A stretch of DNA of 64,000 bases, taken from NCBI RefSeq assembly GCF_009826935.1, contig NZ_WUMN01000006.1, positions 1 through 64,000 on the forward strand. Reading direction: 5' to 3'. Positions 8,561-17,535 of the stretch are shown one piece after another. The notes below the pieces were generated by a model. It did no database searches, was not told the origin of the DNA, and saw nothing but the letters and a program-made list of their open reading frames with translations. The translations under genes and the position numbers were made by a program. How positions within the stretch are numbered: the stretch's first letter is position 1; each line of letters begins with the position of its first letter. The stretch comes from Flavobacterium sp. Sd200. GTDB lineage: Bacteria; Bacteroidota; Bacteroidia; Flavobacteriales; Flavobacteriaceae.

Positions 8561-9556
8561 CTATTTTACAAGTACAAGTTCATTAAGCAAAGTGGTTATA
8601 AAACCAACCTCTTCTTTGTTTAACTTTACATTTATTGCTTTGGCATTTTGCACTGATTGCTCTGCATTACGCGCACCTGCAAGAGCAACAGTAATAGCCG
8701 GCTGTTCAATAGTCCAGCGCAGTACCAGTTGAGACAGTGTTGCATTTTTCTCGGCAGCAAGCGGTCGAAGCTTATCCAAAAACCCGTTAACCCTCTTTAG
8801 GTTTTCGTCTTTATAAAAATAAACATTTGCACGATGGTCTCCGGTTTCAAAAGTGTATCCCGGTTTCATTTTTCCGGTTAACAAACCGCGCTCCAACGGA
8901 CTGTATGCAATAATAGATTTTACGTTCTCTAAAGCATAAGGCACAAGCTCTGTTTCAATATCCCTCTTCACCATACTGTAGGGCACCTGATCGCTAATAA
9001 TATTTACATATTTATCGGCTTCTGCAACCTGTTCGGCAGTATAGTTACACACACCCGCATAGCGCACTTTGCCTTGTTTTATAAGTTCGGCAACCGTTTC
9101 CATAGTTTCCTGTATAGGTGTGGTTACATCATGCCAGTGAATTTGGTAAAGGTCTATATAATCTGTTTTCAGCCTGCGCAGGCTGTCTTCGCACTCCTTA
9201 ATAATGCTCTCGCGGCCTGAATATTTATAAATATCAATATCCTTACCGCTGTTGTCCTGGCTTTTCATAGCAAGGGTTCCTTTCGCCAAATCCCAGCGCA
9301 TGCCATATTTTGTAATGATCTGAACTTTATCGCGCGATATGCCTTCTAAAGCTTCAGCTACAATTTCCTCGCTATCGCCCTGCCCGTAAATGGGTGCAGT
9401 ATCTATAGAGGTTACACCCTCATCATACGATTTGCGGATAGCCTCTATAGAGCCGTTACGCTCTGTACCTCCCCACATCCAGCCTCCGGCAGCCCAGGCA
9501 CCAAAGGTTATTGCTGATAGTTCAAGATCTGAATTTCCTATTTTTCTGTATTCCAT
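8561..9556 (-). CDS. Aldo/keto reductase
   Basis: This is an NADPH-dependent (beta/alpha)8 oxidoreductase of 331 residues. The catalytic tetrad is complete: Asp52 and Tyr57 (IDTAPIYG), Lys83 (ITKYG) and His140 (YQIHWHD). Later motifs AYSPLERGLLTGK and VALAGARNAEQ bind the cofactor. It resembles the E. coli YajO/Tas-like group or plant-type perakine reductases more than the sugar reductases. The substrate cannot be told from sequence. It is the last gene of a minus-strand run of oxidoreductases. Confidence 0.92.
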   Translation of the reverse strand: MEYRKIGNSDLELSAITFGAWAAGGWMWGGTERNGSIEAIRKSYDEGVTSIDTAPIYGQGDSEEIVAEALEGISRDKVQIITKYGMRWDLAKGTLAMKSQDNSGKDIDIYKYSGRESIIKECEDSLRRLKTDYIDLYQIHWHDVTTPIQETMETVAELIKQGKVRYAGVCNYTAEQVAEADKYVNIISDQVPYSMVKRDIETELVPYALENVKSIIAYSPLERGLLTGKMKPGYTFETGDHRANVYFYKDENLKRVNGFLDKLRPLAAEKNATLSQLVLRWTIEQPAITVALAGARNAEQSVQNAKAINVKLNKEEVGFITTLLNELVLVK

Positions 9557-9676
9557 ATTTTTTAGTTTAAAGTCTCAATCAGCGTTAGCAATAGCTACCC
9601 AAACTGAGACATTTATTTTTTATTTATTAATTTGAGTAAGACTACCGTAAACTGAGACTGGGACTGAAACTGTAAA

Positions 9677-10897
9677 CTACTCAATAGCCTTAACCCTGTT
9701 TACCAGCAATGCAATGCCAACCCCAAATATACCTATTAAGGCAAAAGACATTTTTAAACCCACGGCATGAGCAATATATCCTATTACAGGCGGACCAATT
9801 AAAAAACCTAAAAAACTAATGCTCGATACTGCCGTTAGTGCTTTACTGGGTTCTATACCCGGCGTCTTTCCGGCAATGCTGTACACGCCCGGCACAACAG
9901 TACTTACGCCTAAGCCTACAAGCATAAAACCAATTGCCGCCGGAACTATATAAGGTAAAAACACCGCCAGGTACATACCGCCCGATATGAGGACACCGCT
10001 AACCTGCAATACTCTTTTACGGCCAAAACGTTGCGTAACTTTATCGCCTATAAAACGACCCGAAGCCATCATTACCATAAACGAAGTATAGCCCAAAACC
10101 ACAAGAGATTCTGGTGCTCTTACTACATCTTTAAAATACACACCGCTCCAGTCGAACATTATACCCTCGCTCACCATACTGCAAAAACCTATAACACCCA
10201 ACCATGTAAGTGCCGGGTTTAGCTTAGGCAACAGGCTTTTTTTCTTGTGTTTTTCTATTGCTTCCGGTTTAGCAGGCTTTGTTTTTACCAAATAACGATA
10301 GTTAAATGCAATAACAATATATAGCAATACTGCTACAACAGCAAAATGTATGCGGGGAGGCAGGCTAAAGTTCATCATTAGTAAACCTATAAGTGCCCCC
10401 GTAAAACCGGCAAGGCTCCATGCGCCATGAAAAGACGACATTATAGGCCTGCGGAAGATACCCTCTGTAAGCAGTCCCTGTGTGTTTACAGATATATTGG
10501 TAAAATTGCTCGAGATGCCAAAGCAGAATAATGACAGCATGAGATGCCAACGCTCTGTGCCCAACCCCAGTGTAACCATAGAAGCTATATACAGGATAAT
10601 GCCTACTACCACGGTTTTACTGCTACCGTACTTGACTACAATTCGTGCCGAAAAAGGCATCATTAGCAATTGCCCACACGGAATAGAAAAGAGTACCGTA
10701 CCCAGATCGGCCTCACTAAGATTAAGAGCCTGTTTAATATCGGGTATTCGGCTTGCCCACGTGGCAAAGGTTAACCCCATAGAAAAATAAAACAACGATA
10801 CGGCAAGGCGCATGCGGTTCAGGTAACTTTGTTTGGCCTCTTTATACGCTTTAAGCGGTTTTCGGACCTTTCTCGAGAGGTTTATTTCGGTATCCAT
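9677..10897 (-). CDS. MFS transporter, YbjJ-like
   Basis: The protein has 406 residues with about twelve predicted membrane segments after a charged cytoplasmic N-terminus (residues 1-28). Features include FATWASRIPDIKQALNLSEADLGTVL near the first loop, FCFGISSNFTNISVNTQG, and a central cytoplasmic loop KTKPAKPEAIEKHKKKS. The pattern fits the YbjJ/fucose-permease-like branch of the major facilitator superfamily. It probably exports or imports a small organic compound through the inner membrane; the substrate is unknown. A -7 box lies 6 bases upstream of the start, so the message is nearly leaderless. Confidence 0.85.
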   Translation of the reverse strand: MDTEINLSRKVRKPLKAYKEAKQSYLNRMRLAVSLFYFSMGLTFATWASRIPDIKQALNLSEADLGTVLFSIPCGQLLMMPFSARIVVKYGSSKTVVVGIILYIASMVTLGLGTERWHLMLSLFCFGISSNFTNISVNTQGLLTEGIFRRPIMSSFHGAWSLAGFTGALIGLLMMNFSLPPRIHFAVVAVLLYIVIAFNYRYLVKTKPAKPEAIEKHKKKSLLPKLNPALTWLGVIGFCSMVSEGIMFDWSGVYFKDVVRAPESLVVLGYTSFMVMMASGRFIGDKVTQRFGRKRVLQVSGVLISGGMYLAVFLPYIVPAAIGFMLVGLGVSTVVPGVYSIAGKTPGIEPSKALTAVSSISFLGFLIGPPVIGYIAHAVGLKMSFALIGIFGVGIALLVNRVKAIE

Positions 10898-10902
10898 ACC
10901 TA

Positions 10903-10910
10903 CAAATATA
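10903..10910 (-). promoter_or_regulatory. -7 box TATATTTG for the MFS gene
   Basis: The plus strand reads CAAATATA, which gives TATATTTG on the minus strand, 6 bases ahead of the ATG at 10897. Confidence 0.6.
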
Positions 10911-11055
10911 CAACACTATTCTTTCAAAAGATCTTTGGACTGTGCAATGAATTTTTATATGCTTCTATATGAGGCATAATAAAATAATTCGCTTTCCCTA
11001 CTTCCATATATATTATCCGTTCATCCTCATAAACCCAATCCTGTAAATATGAAGT

Positions 11056-12033
11056 CTACAGGGTGTACACCTCAGGGTTTACACAGGCCTTAAGCTCTTC
11101 GCTCTTTAAACCTGCAATTATATTTTGAGCCACAAGTGTTGCCATAGCGTTGCGCGTTTCTTTTACCGTCGAGCCTATGTGCGGCAGTACCGAAACATTT
11201 TCCATATCCAGTAGTGCATTGTTTCTATCCATTGGCTCGGGATTGGTAACGTCAAGACCTGCACCCCAAATTGTTCCGTTCTCTAAGGCTTCTTTAAGGT
11301 CGGCTTCGTTATGAACACCGCCACGGGCAGTATTTATAAAGAGTGCATTAGGTTTCATTTTAGCAAAGGCCTCTTTATTAAAAATACCTTTAAGCTGCTC
11401 GCTCAAATTAGCATGGACTGATATTACATCGCTTTGCGCCAGCAGTTCATCAAATGATACTTTCTTTGCATCAAGTTCTTGCTCAGCCTGCTCGTTGTTG
11501 CTTCTGTTATGGTAAATAATGTTCATGCCATAAGCACCTTTGCTCATCTTAGCCATCTCGAAACCAATATTGCCCAAGCCTAATATGCCAAGGGTTTTAC
11601 CAAACAGGTTTATTCCCAGACCGGCAGTAGGTTCAAAAAAATTCCATTCGCCTTTGGCAATCCTTTTATGGTGGTAAAATGCCTTGCGTGCTGTGGATAT
11701 CATCAGTAAAAAAGCGGCCTCGGCTGTTGCCTGGCTCAGTACATCGGGTGTATTGCCAATGGGAATTTTGTATTTTGTAGCAGCCTTAACATCTACATTA
11801 TCATAGCCCACCGAAAAAAGTGCTATTACCTTTAAGTGACTGCACTCTTTAAAAAATTCTTCGCCAATCTTTCTTCCGCCGGCAAGCACAAGAGCATCAG
11901 CCTTCTTGCAATTTTCAATAAACTCGGCATCAGTAAGTTCGCGTTTTTCCTGCCATTGGCTCAGTTCAAAACCTTCGCCTTCAATAAGATCTATAGCGGC
12001 TTGTGGCAGTATCCGTGTTGCAAATATTTTCAT
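11056..12033 (-). CDS. D-2-hydroxyacid dehydrogenase (glyoxylate/hydroxypyruvate reductase type)
   Basis: This NAD(P)H-dependent enzyme family interconverts 2-hydroxy and 2-oxo acids. In its 325 residues the catalytic triad is present: Arg237 (NTARGG), Glu266 (TNPEP) and His285 (LPHIGST). The nucleotide-binding loop is GLGNIG (152-157). An Asn/Arg pair after the second strand (YHNRSNN) suggests NADP preference, which is inference. It fits the GhrB/TkrA-like subgroup. It lies downstream of a Gfo/Idh gene and an aldo/keto reductase gene, separated by two palindromic repeats. Confidence 0.92.
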   Translation of the reverse strand: MKIFATRILPQAAIDLIEGEGFELSQWQEKRELTDAEFIENCKKADALVLAGGRKIGEEFFKECSHLKVIALFSVGYDNVDVKAATKYKIPIGNTPDVLSQATAEAAFLLMISTARKAFYHHKRIAKGEWNFFEPTAGLGINLFGKTLGILGLGNIGFEMAKMSKGAYGMNIIYHNRSNNEQAEQELDAKKVSFDELLAQSDVISVHANLSEQLKGIFNKEAFAKMKPNALFINTARGGVHNEADLKEALENGTIWGAGLDVTNPEPMDRNNALLDMENVSVLPHIGSTVKETRNAMATLVAQNIIAGLKSEELKACVNPEVYTL

Positions 12034-12044
12034 AATTTATAGTT

Positions 12045-12071
12045 CCTGCAAGGTTTTAAAAACCTTGTAGG
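12045..12071. repeat. REP-like palindrome, copy 1
   Basis: CCTGCAAGGTTT and AAACCTTGTAGG form a 12-bp stem with one G-T pair around a short A/T loop. It sits between co-directional oxidoreductase genes. Confidence 0.7.
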
Positions 12072-12096
12072 TATTTATTAGAATGATTATTGTTTA

Positions 12097-12127
12097 AACC
12101 TACAAGGTCTCAAAGACCTTGCAGGTT
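12097..12127. repeat. REP-like palindrome, copy 2
   Basis: AACCTACAAGGTCT and AGACCTTGCAGGTT pair around a CAA loop with one G-T pair. The arms are nearly the same as those of copy 1, placed in reverse order 25 bases away. I remember this ACCTTGTAGG type of sequence as common in flavobacterial spacers. Confidence 0.7.
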
Positions 12128-12131
12128 AAGC

Positions 12132-13082
12132 TTACCACGCACTTGCCTGCGTTAGCAACTCTATGTCCTGGGCAGTAATGTCAAGGTTTGGAGCATCTAT
12201 AAGACTTTGGAGCTGATTAAGACTTGTGGCACTAACAATAGGTGCCGTAACCGACGGGCGGTGTATGAGCCACGCCAATGCAACGGCAGCCTGGGTAGTA
12301 TTCAGTTTTGCAGAAACTTCGTCTAATGCAGCAAGTATTTTAAATCCGCGGTCGTTAAAATTCTTGTCCATATCGCCACCACGGGCACTTTTGCCAAGAT
12401 CGTCTTTAGTGCGGTATTTCCCGGTAAGGAATCCGCTGGCAAGCGAAAAATAAGTTATTACACCCAGATTGTTACCAAGACAAATAGGTTCAATGCCGTT
12501 TTCATATTTCTGCCTTTCTAAAAGACTATATTCCGGTTGAAATGTTTGATACAATGGGAGTCCGTGTTTCTGAGCAACTTGCAAAGATTCCTTGAGCCTT
12601 TCGGGCGAGAGGTTGCTTGCCCCAATATAGCGCACTTTACCCTCTTTTATAAGCTGGGCATAGGCATCAAGGGTTTCTTCTATAGGGGTTTCGGGGTCGT
12701 CCCAATGGCTTTGGTACAGGTCTATATAATCCGTTTGCAATCTTTTTAAAGAAGCATCTACTGCCTCTAAAATATACTTTTTAGACAGGCCTTTTTTACC
12801 ATTTCCCATATCGCTGGCCACTTTGGTAGCAATAATAAGGTCGTTGCGTTTTTTACTCTTTTTAAGCCAGTTACCAATAATAGTTTCGCTCTCTCCGCCC
12901 TCATTGCCCGGTGCCCAGCGTGAATATACGTCGGCGGTATCTATAAAATTAAAACCTGCACCGGTAAAACCGTCCAGTATTTCAAATGATTTTTTTTCGT
13001 CAATTGTCCATCCAAAAACATTGCCTCCAAAACTTATCGGATACACTTGCAAATCAGAGTTCCCTAATTGTCTTTTTTCCAT
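12132..13082 (-). CDS. Aldo/keto reductase
   Basis: This second aldo/keto reductase has 316 residues and a complete tetrad: Asp48 and Tyr53 (FIDTADVYS), Lys87 (IATKVAS) and His126 (YQSHWDD). ARGGDMDKNF and APIVSATSLNQL lie in the cofactor region. It is of the Tas/YajO or voltage-gated potassium channel beta-like type. It shares only family-level similarity with the reductase at 8561-9556. It begins 16 bases after the stop of the upstream Gfo/Idh gene, so the two are probably co-transcribed. Confidence 0.92.
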   Translation of the reverse strand: MEKRQLGNSDLQVYPISFGGNVFGWTIDEKKSFEILDGFTGAGFNFIDTADVYSRWAPGNEGGESETIIGNWLKKSKKRNDLIIATKVASDMGNGKKGLSKKYILEAVDASLKRLQTDYIDLYQSHWDDPETPIEETLDAYAQLIKEGKVRYIGASNLSPERLKESLQVAQKHGLPLYQTFQPEYSLLERQKYENGIEPICLGNNLGVITYFSLASGFLTGKYRTKDDLGKSARGGDMDKNFNDRGFKILAALDEVSAKLNTTQAAVALAWLIHRPSVTAPIVSATSLNQLQSLIDAPNLDITAQDIELLTQASAW

Positions 13083-13098
13083 GGTAGTAAATCTTGTA

Positions 13099-14142
13099 TT
13101 ATAAATTGATTACGCATTTTTGTTCGCTGCTCGCGATTGCAGCATCTATAATTTTCATTATCCTAACACCATCTTCGGCAGTAACCGGCTCGGGCGCATC
13201 TTCGGTTATGGCTTTATACACCCCATCGAAAATGTCGTAATAATTGCCCTGTAGTGTAGGTATTGTTTTCCTGACAACTTCGCCATTTATTTCGGTATGC
13301 AATAGTCCTGACAAACTTTCGGGCTCAGTACCCCAATCGGCCAGGTTAGGCTTAGCCCCAGTTTTAAGCGTATCTTCCTGTAAATCTCCGCGAAGTTTAA
13401 AGAAGCTACCCTTGCGTCCCTGAATAATATAAGCGGGCAGCTGCTCGCGGTTAAAGAAGCCCGCATGGAGTTTTACTCTTTTATCAGCATAAAATAAAAT
13501 AATGTCTATGTTGTCGTCTACAAGCGAATTCTCCCTTATAGTACGAACATCTGCCGAAACAGCTTCAGGATAACCAAACAAATAAAGCGCCTGATCTATA
13601 ATGTGAGGCCCAAGGTCTTTAAGCACTCCGGCGCCTGCATTAGCACTTTCTTTCCACGCCTTGGGGCTAAGTATTGGGTTGTATCGGTCAAAACGAATTT
13701 CGGCCTCCACAATTTCTCCCAGCAGGCTTTTATCAAGTACATCTTTTACTGTTTTAAGGTCGCTGTCCCACCTGCGGTTTTGGTAAACGGTAAGCTTGAG
13801 TCCTTTACTTTTTGCAAGATCTCTAAGCTCTTCTGCCTCGGCAGCGGTGGTGGTAAAGGCTTTCTCTACCAACGCATGTTTACCTGCCCCTAATACTTTT
13901 TTGGTAAACTCATAATGGGTGTCTACCGGGGTGTTTACTATTACAAGATCGGCATCACTAGCCAAAACCTCTTCTAAAGACGCGTAGCTCTTTACCTGCG
14001 GATAGTCCTGCTGTATAAGGTGTTTGCTGCGCTCCCAGCTGCCTAAAAGTTCGAAACCGGGGTGCAGTTCTAAAAATGGGGCATGAAATACTTTGCCCGA
14101 CATGCCGTATGATAAAAGGGCTGTTTTGATTGTTTTTTGCAT
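13099..14142 (-). CDS. Gfo/Idh/MocA family oxidoreductase (YdgJ/IolW-like)
   Basis: The 347-residue protein has an N-terminal NAD(P)-binding fold with the SYGMSGKVFHAPF variant (about 11-23) typical of the YdgJ/IolW subgroup of inositol or sugar dehydrogenases. Next come VNTPVDTHYEF, the family EK motif (VEKAFTTT, about 92) and a C-terminal domain with GAGVLKDLGPHIIDQAL, which carries the conserved catalytic-region Asp and His. It likely oxidises or reduces a cyclic polyol or sugar; the actual substrate is not visible. It leads a probable operon with the aldo/keto reductase gene. Confidence 0.9.
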   Translation of the reverse strand: MQKTIKTALLSYGMSGKVFHAPFLELHPGFELLGSWERSKHLIQQDYPQVKSYASLEEVLASDADLVIVNTPVDTHYEFTKKVLGAGKHALVEKAFTTTAAEAEELRDLAKSKGLKLTVYQNRRWDSDLKTVKDVLDKSLLGEIVEAEIRFDRYNPILSPKAWKESANAGAGVLKDLGPHIIDQALYLFGYPEAVSADVRTIRENSLVDDNIDIILFYADKRVKLHAGFFNREQLPAYIIQGRKGSFFKLRGDLQEDTLKTGAKPNLADWGTEPESLSGLLHTEINGEVVRKTIPTLQGNYYDIFDGVYKAITEDAPEPVTAEDGVRIMKIIDAAIASSEQKCVINL

Positions 14143-14309
14143 AATTTACTACCCAAAAGGGCATTGGAATTTCACAAAGCGCACAATACTTTATGAATTA
14201 TTATTACTGATAATATAATTTGTACTGTTTAAAGATATAAGGCTAAGGTTTAACCTCAATAAATTAGAAACGAATAGGTACATCTGAAAACTGCGACTGA
14301 GACCTGCCA

Positions 14310-15386
14310 CTAATGCTTCCTCAACTTAGCACGTTCATATTGTTTAGGCCACATTACTTCAGCATCAAGCTCATGGGCAAAGTTTAGGGCAAGGTTAGGG
14401 TTACGCAACGACTCCCGGGCAAACAACACCAGGTCGGCTTCACCGTTCTTAACAATGGCATCGGCCTGTTGGGCTGTTGTAATCAATCCCACGGCACCTG
14501 TACAAAGACCAGATTCTTTTTTAACCCTTGCAGCGATTGGCACCTGATAGTTAGGACCCACCGGTATTTTTTGATGCGCCACTGCCCCGCCCGACGAACA
14601 GTCTATCAAATCGACACCTTTATGTTTTAATATTTTAGCCAGTTCTACCGATTCTTCTTCATTCCAGCCCCCCTCTGCCCAGTCAGTACCGCTAATGCGC
14701 ACTAAAATCGGCAAATTTACAGGCCATTCGCTTTGTACTGCTTCGAGTATTTCGAGCAATAACCTAATACGATTTTCAAAACTGCCTCCATACTCATCCG
14801 AACGATGATTTATAAGCGGCGAAAGAAACTGGTGTATAAGGTAGCCATGTGCAGCGTGTATCTCTACCACTTTATAACAGGCCTCATGGGCGCGTTTGGC
14901 TGCAGACTTAAAATCGGCAACAACTTTGGCTATGCCTTCTTTATCCAGCTCTAAAGGAGGTAGCTCCTCTTCCTCGCTAAAGCGCACAGGGCTTGGGGCT
15001 ACAGTGCGCCAGCCGTTTTCTTCCAATGTAAGCTTGCGGTTGCCCTGCCACGGTGCCGATGTGCTTGCTTTGCGCCCGGCATGTGCAAGCTGTATGCCCG
15101 GCACAGCATTTTGCGCCTGTATAAAAGCGGTTATCTGTTTATATTTTTCAATATGCGCATCGCTCCAAATACCTAAATCCTCAGGAGATATACGTCCTTC
15201 GGGCGAAACGGCTGTAGCCTCCTGTATAATAAGTCCGGCACCGCCAATGGCCCGCGCTCCAAGGTGCACCAAATGCCAGTCGTTTGCAAAACCGTCTTCA
15301 GCACTATACTGGCACATGGGCGATATGGCTATGCGGTTTTTTAAAATAATACTTTTGAGTTGCAATACAGAAAATAATGATGCCAT
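14310..15386 (-). CDS. NADH:flavin oxidoreductase, YqjM-like Old Yellow Enzyme
   Basis: This FMN ene-reductase of 358 residues reduces C=C bonds of unsaturated aldehydes, ketones and similar electrophiles. ISPMCQYSAEDG places a cysteine at residue 25 as in the YqjM thermophilic-like class, where it tunes the flavin. QLAHAGRKAS and EIHAAHGYLIHQFLSP carry the His pair that binds the substrate carbonyl. NHRSDEYGGSFENR and VRISGTDW are further class motifs. It heads the minus-strand oxidoreductase run, 167 bases from the next gene. Confidence 0.94.
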   Translation of the reverse strand: MASLFSVLQLKSIILKNRIAISPMCQYSAEDGFANDWHLVHLGARAIGGAGLIIQEATAVSPEGRISPEDLGIWSDAHIEKYKQITAFIQAQNAVPGIQLAHAGRKASTSAPWQGNRKLTLEENGWRTVAPSPVRFSEEEELPPLELDKEGIAKVVADFKSAAKRAHEACYKVVEIHAAHGYLIHQFLSPLINHRSDEYGGSFENRIRLLLEILEAVQSEWPVNLPILVRISGTDWAEGGWNEEESVELAKILKHKGVDLIDCSSGGAVAHQKIPVGPNYQVPIAARVKKESGLCTGAVGLITTAQQADAIVKNGEADLVLFARESLRNPNLALNFAHELDAEVMWPKQYERAKLRKH

Positions 15387-15586
15387 AATGTGGTGATTGT
15401 GTTAGGTAGTGTCATCTTAACAGATAATACACACAATAATTATTGTCGAATTATCTTACGTAATAAAATTAAGAATTGTAAAGTTACCTTACAATGATTA
15501 ATTATGAATTGCATTTGTCATTATTAACAAACATTTAAATGGACTGCCAAAAAATTAAATTTAAGTGCAGGTAAATCAGAAAACAC

Positions 15587-15594
15587 TATTTTTG
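15587..15594 (+). promoter_or_regulatory. rseP -7 box TATTTTTG
   Basis: The box matches TAnnTTTG exactly, 31 bases before the rseP start. I see no matching TTTG at the usual upstream distance. Confidence 0.55.
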
Positions 15595-15625
15595 TACGTT
15601 TATTTGTAGATTTTAAAACATAAAA

Positions 15626-16951
15626 ATGGATACACTCATTCAGGTTGCCCAATTGGTATTAATGCTCTCTATACTTGTAATACTGCACGAATTTGGGCAC
15701 TACATAACTGCTAAAATGTTTAAGGTAAGAGTAGAAAAATTTTACCTTTTTATGGATGCAGGCTTCTCTTTACTTAAGAAAAAAATTGGTGAAACAGAAT
15801 GGGGTATCGGGTGGTTACCATTAGGAGGTTATGTAAAGCTAAGCGGTATGATAGACGAAAGTATGGATACCGAAGCAATGAAAAGCGAACCACAACCGTG
15901 GGAGTTTCGCTCTAAACCGGCCTGGCAACGCCTTGTAATAATGATGGGCGGTATTATTGTAAACATACTTTTAGCCTGGGTTATATTTACTGCGGTGTAC
16001 AGCACGTATGGCAAACGCTATGTGAGCACTGAGGTAACCCAGCAAAATGGACTTGCTTTTGGTGAGACCGGAAAAAAAGTGGGCTTTAAAGACGGCGATA
16101 AAATTCTTGAAGCCGATGGCAAATACCAGCCACGCTTCGACCGTATGGTACTTGACGTATTGCTTGGCGACGAAGTATTGCTACAACGCGATGGCAAGCC
16201 TTTTACACTAAAGCTTACTGATGCCGACAAAAAACTGATACTGGAAACCGAAGGCCGCAACTTTATGCACCCTATGGTTAGCAGCGTTACTTTAGATTCT
16301 GTAGTGCCAAACTCTAACGCTCAAAAAGCCGGGCTTAAAATTGGCGACCAAATTGTAGGCGTTAACGGCAAAGAGCATTTGTTTTTTGGACAGCTAAACG
16401 AGCAGGCATACAAGAACAGGAATAAGCAAATTGTACTTAATGTTGTGCGCAATGGTCAAAAGCTTGCAATCACAAGCGCTGTAGATAGCTTGGGGAGCAT
16501 TGGTATTGTGCAGGAACCAACTGTAGAGAAAGATTATATTATACGCGAAAATTATAACTTCTTCTCTGCAATACCGGTTGCCATGAGAGAGTCATACGAC
16601 CTGATTGTTTACAACATTAAACAGTTTAAGCTAATATTGCGCCCAAGCACCGGAGCCTACAAGCAGGTAACAAGCGTAGTGGGCATCGCTTCTAAACTGC
16701 CAACAACATGGAACTGGGAGTTCTTTTGGAATTTTACAGCGCTGTTTTCGATAGGCCTTGCCTTTATGAACATACTGCCAATACCGGGATTAGACGGCGG
16801 ACATGCCATTTTTACCATTGCTGAGATGATTACCGGAAAAAAACTTAGCGATAAAGCGGCAGGTGTTGTACAAACAGTGGGTATGGTTATCTTACTAAGC
16901 CTTATGGCTTTAGTTTTCGGAAAAGACATTTATCAGCTAATTGTAAATTAG
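15626..16951 (+). CDS. rseP: Site-2 intramembrane zinc protease RseP
   Basis: This inner-membrane metalloprotease cleaves anti-sigma factors and remnant signal peptides within the membrane. The first membrane segment carries HEFGH (His21, Glu22, His25). The third zinc ligand is the aspartate of IPGLDGGH (about residue 390) in the penultimate segment. One clear PDZ domain lies at about 215-285 (SNAQKAGLKIGDQIVGVNG), and a degenerate first one before it (GFKDGDKILEADG). The length of 441 matches the RseP class. It is monocistronic ahead of the tRNA-Asn unit. Confidence 0.95.
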   Translation: MDTLIQVAQLVLMLSILVILHEFGHYITAKMFKVRVEKFYLFMDAGFSLLKKKIGETEWGIGWLPLGGYVKLSGMIDESMDTEAMKSEPQPWEFRSKPAWQRLVIMMGGIIVNILLAWVIFTAVYSTYGKRYVSTEVTQQNGLAFGETGKKVGFKDGDKILEADGKYQPRFDRMVLDVLLGDEVLLQRDGKPFTLKLTDADKKLILETEGRNFMHPMVSSVTLDSVVPNSNAQKAGLKIGDQIVGVNGKEHLFFGQLNEQAYKNRNKQIVLNVVRNGQKLAITSAVDSLGSIGIVQEPTVEKDYIIRENYNFFSAIPVAMRESYDLIVYNIKQFKLILRPSTGAYKQVTSVVGIASKLPTTWNWEFFWNFTALFSIGLAFMNILPIPGLDGGHAIFTIAEMITGKKLSDKAAGVVQTVGMVILLSLMALVFGKDIYQLIVN

Positions 16952-16987
16952 AGATTAAAAAAAAGTTCAATTTTTTTGACTTTTTTG

Positions 16988-17018
16988 TTTGCAGAAATTA
17001 AAAATCGTTCTATATTTG
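16988..17018 (+). promoter_or_regulatory. tRNA-Asn promoter, TTTG-N19-TATATTTG
   Basis: A TTTG at 16988-16991 stands exactly 19 bases before TATATTTG (17011-17018). This is the textbook Bacteroidota pair. A leader of roughly 95 bases precedes the mature tRNA. Confidence 0.8.
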
Positions 17019-17118
17019 CACCGCAATAAAGGCAACACATCAGCCTTTAAGAATGAGAAAAACACCAGGTAATTTAAAGCTTTAAAAAAGCCGGAAGATT
17101 ACGAAACAATATACAGTT

Positions 17119-17192
17119 TCCTCCTTAGCTCAGCTGGTTAGAGCATCTGACTGTTAATCAGAGGGTCCTTGGTTCGAGCCCAAGAGGGGGAG
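17119..17192 (+). tRNA. tRNA-Asn (anticodon GTT)
   Basis: The cloverleaf is complete over 74 bases. Acceptor TCCTCCT pairs with AGGGGGA (one G-T pair), with discriminator G. The D-arm is GCTCAGCTGGTTAGAGC, the anticodon stem TCTGA/TCAGA surrounds CTGTTAA (anticodon GTT), and the T-arm is CTTGG-TTCGAGC-CCAAG. CCA is not encoded. A terminator hairpin follows at once. This tRNA is the parent of the two damaged copies downstream. Confidence 0.96.
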
Positions 17193-17195
17193 CAA

Positions 17196-17225
17196 AATCC
17201 TAATCAGAAATGGTTAGGATTTTTT
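17196..17225 (+). terminator. tRNA-Asn terminator, copy 1 of 3
   Basis: AATCCTAA and TTAGGATT form an 8-bp stem with a 10-base loop, followed by TTTTTG. The same sequence recurs after each of the two pseudo-tRNAs, so the terminator is part of the duplicated unit. Confidence 0.75.
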
Positions 17226-17238
17226 GTTTTTACACCCT

Positions 17239-17535
17239 ATGGAAAATAATATTGTTTATATACTATTCTCTAAAAAGCTCAATAGATATTACATTGGATA
17301 TACTTCTAATATTGACATGAGAATAAGTTTTCACCAAAATGCCCAGCCTAATAAATTCACCGCAAAAGCCAACGATTGGGAATTAATCTTACAATTGGAA
17401 TGTCAAAGTAAAACACAGGCTTTAGCGGTAGAGAAACATATCAAAACAATGAAAAGCAAGGTTTACATTCAAAACCTCATTAGATATCCTGAAATGCAGG
17501 AAAAACTATGCGCAAAATATTTCTCAGCTGATTAG
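17239..17535 (+). CDS. Small GIY-YIG nuclease, copy A
   Basis: The 98-residue single-domain protein fits the UPF0213/YhbQ size class. It has the GIY half as VYILFS (residues 6-11) and the YIG half as YYIGYT. Then come the conserved Arg and His (MRISFHQ) and the catalytic glutamate region ALAVEKHIKTMKSK, so the active site looks intact. The ATG at 17239 is preferred to the upstream TTG, which lies in the tRNA terminator. The last three residues (SAD) and the stop codon are encoded by the D-arm of the following truncated tRNA copy. It probably depends on read-through from the tRNA promoter. The target is unknown. Confidence 0.85.
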   Translation: MENNIVYILFSKKLNRYYIGYTSNIDMRISFHQNAQPNKFTAKANDWELILQLECQSKTQALAVEKHIKTMKSKVYIQNLIRYPEMQEKLCAKYFSAD

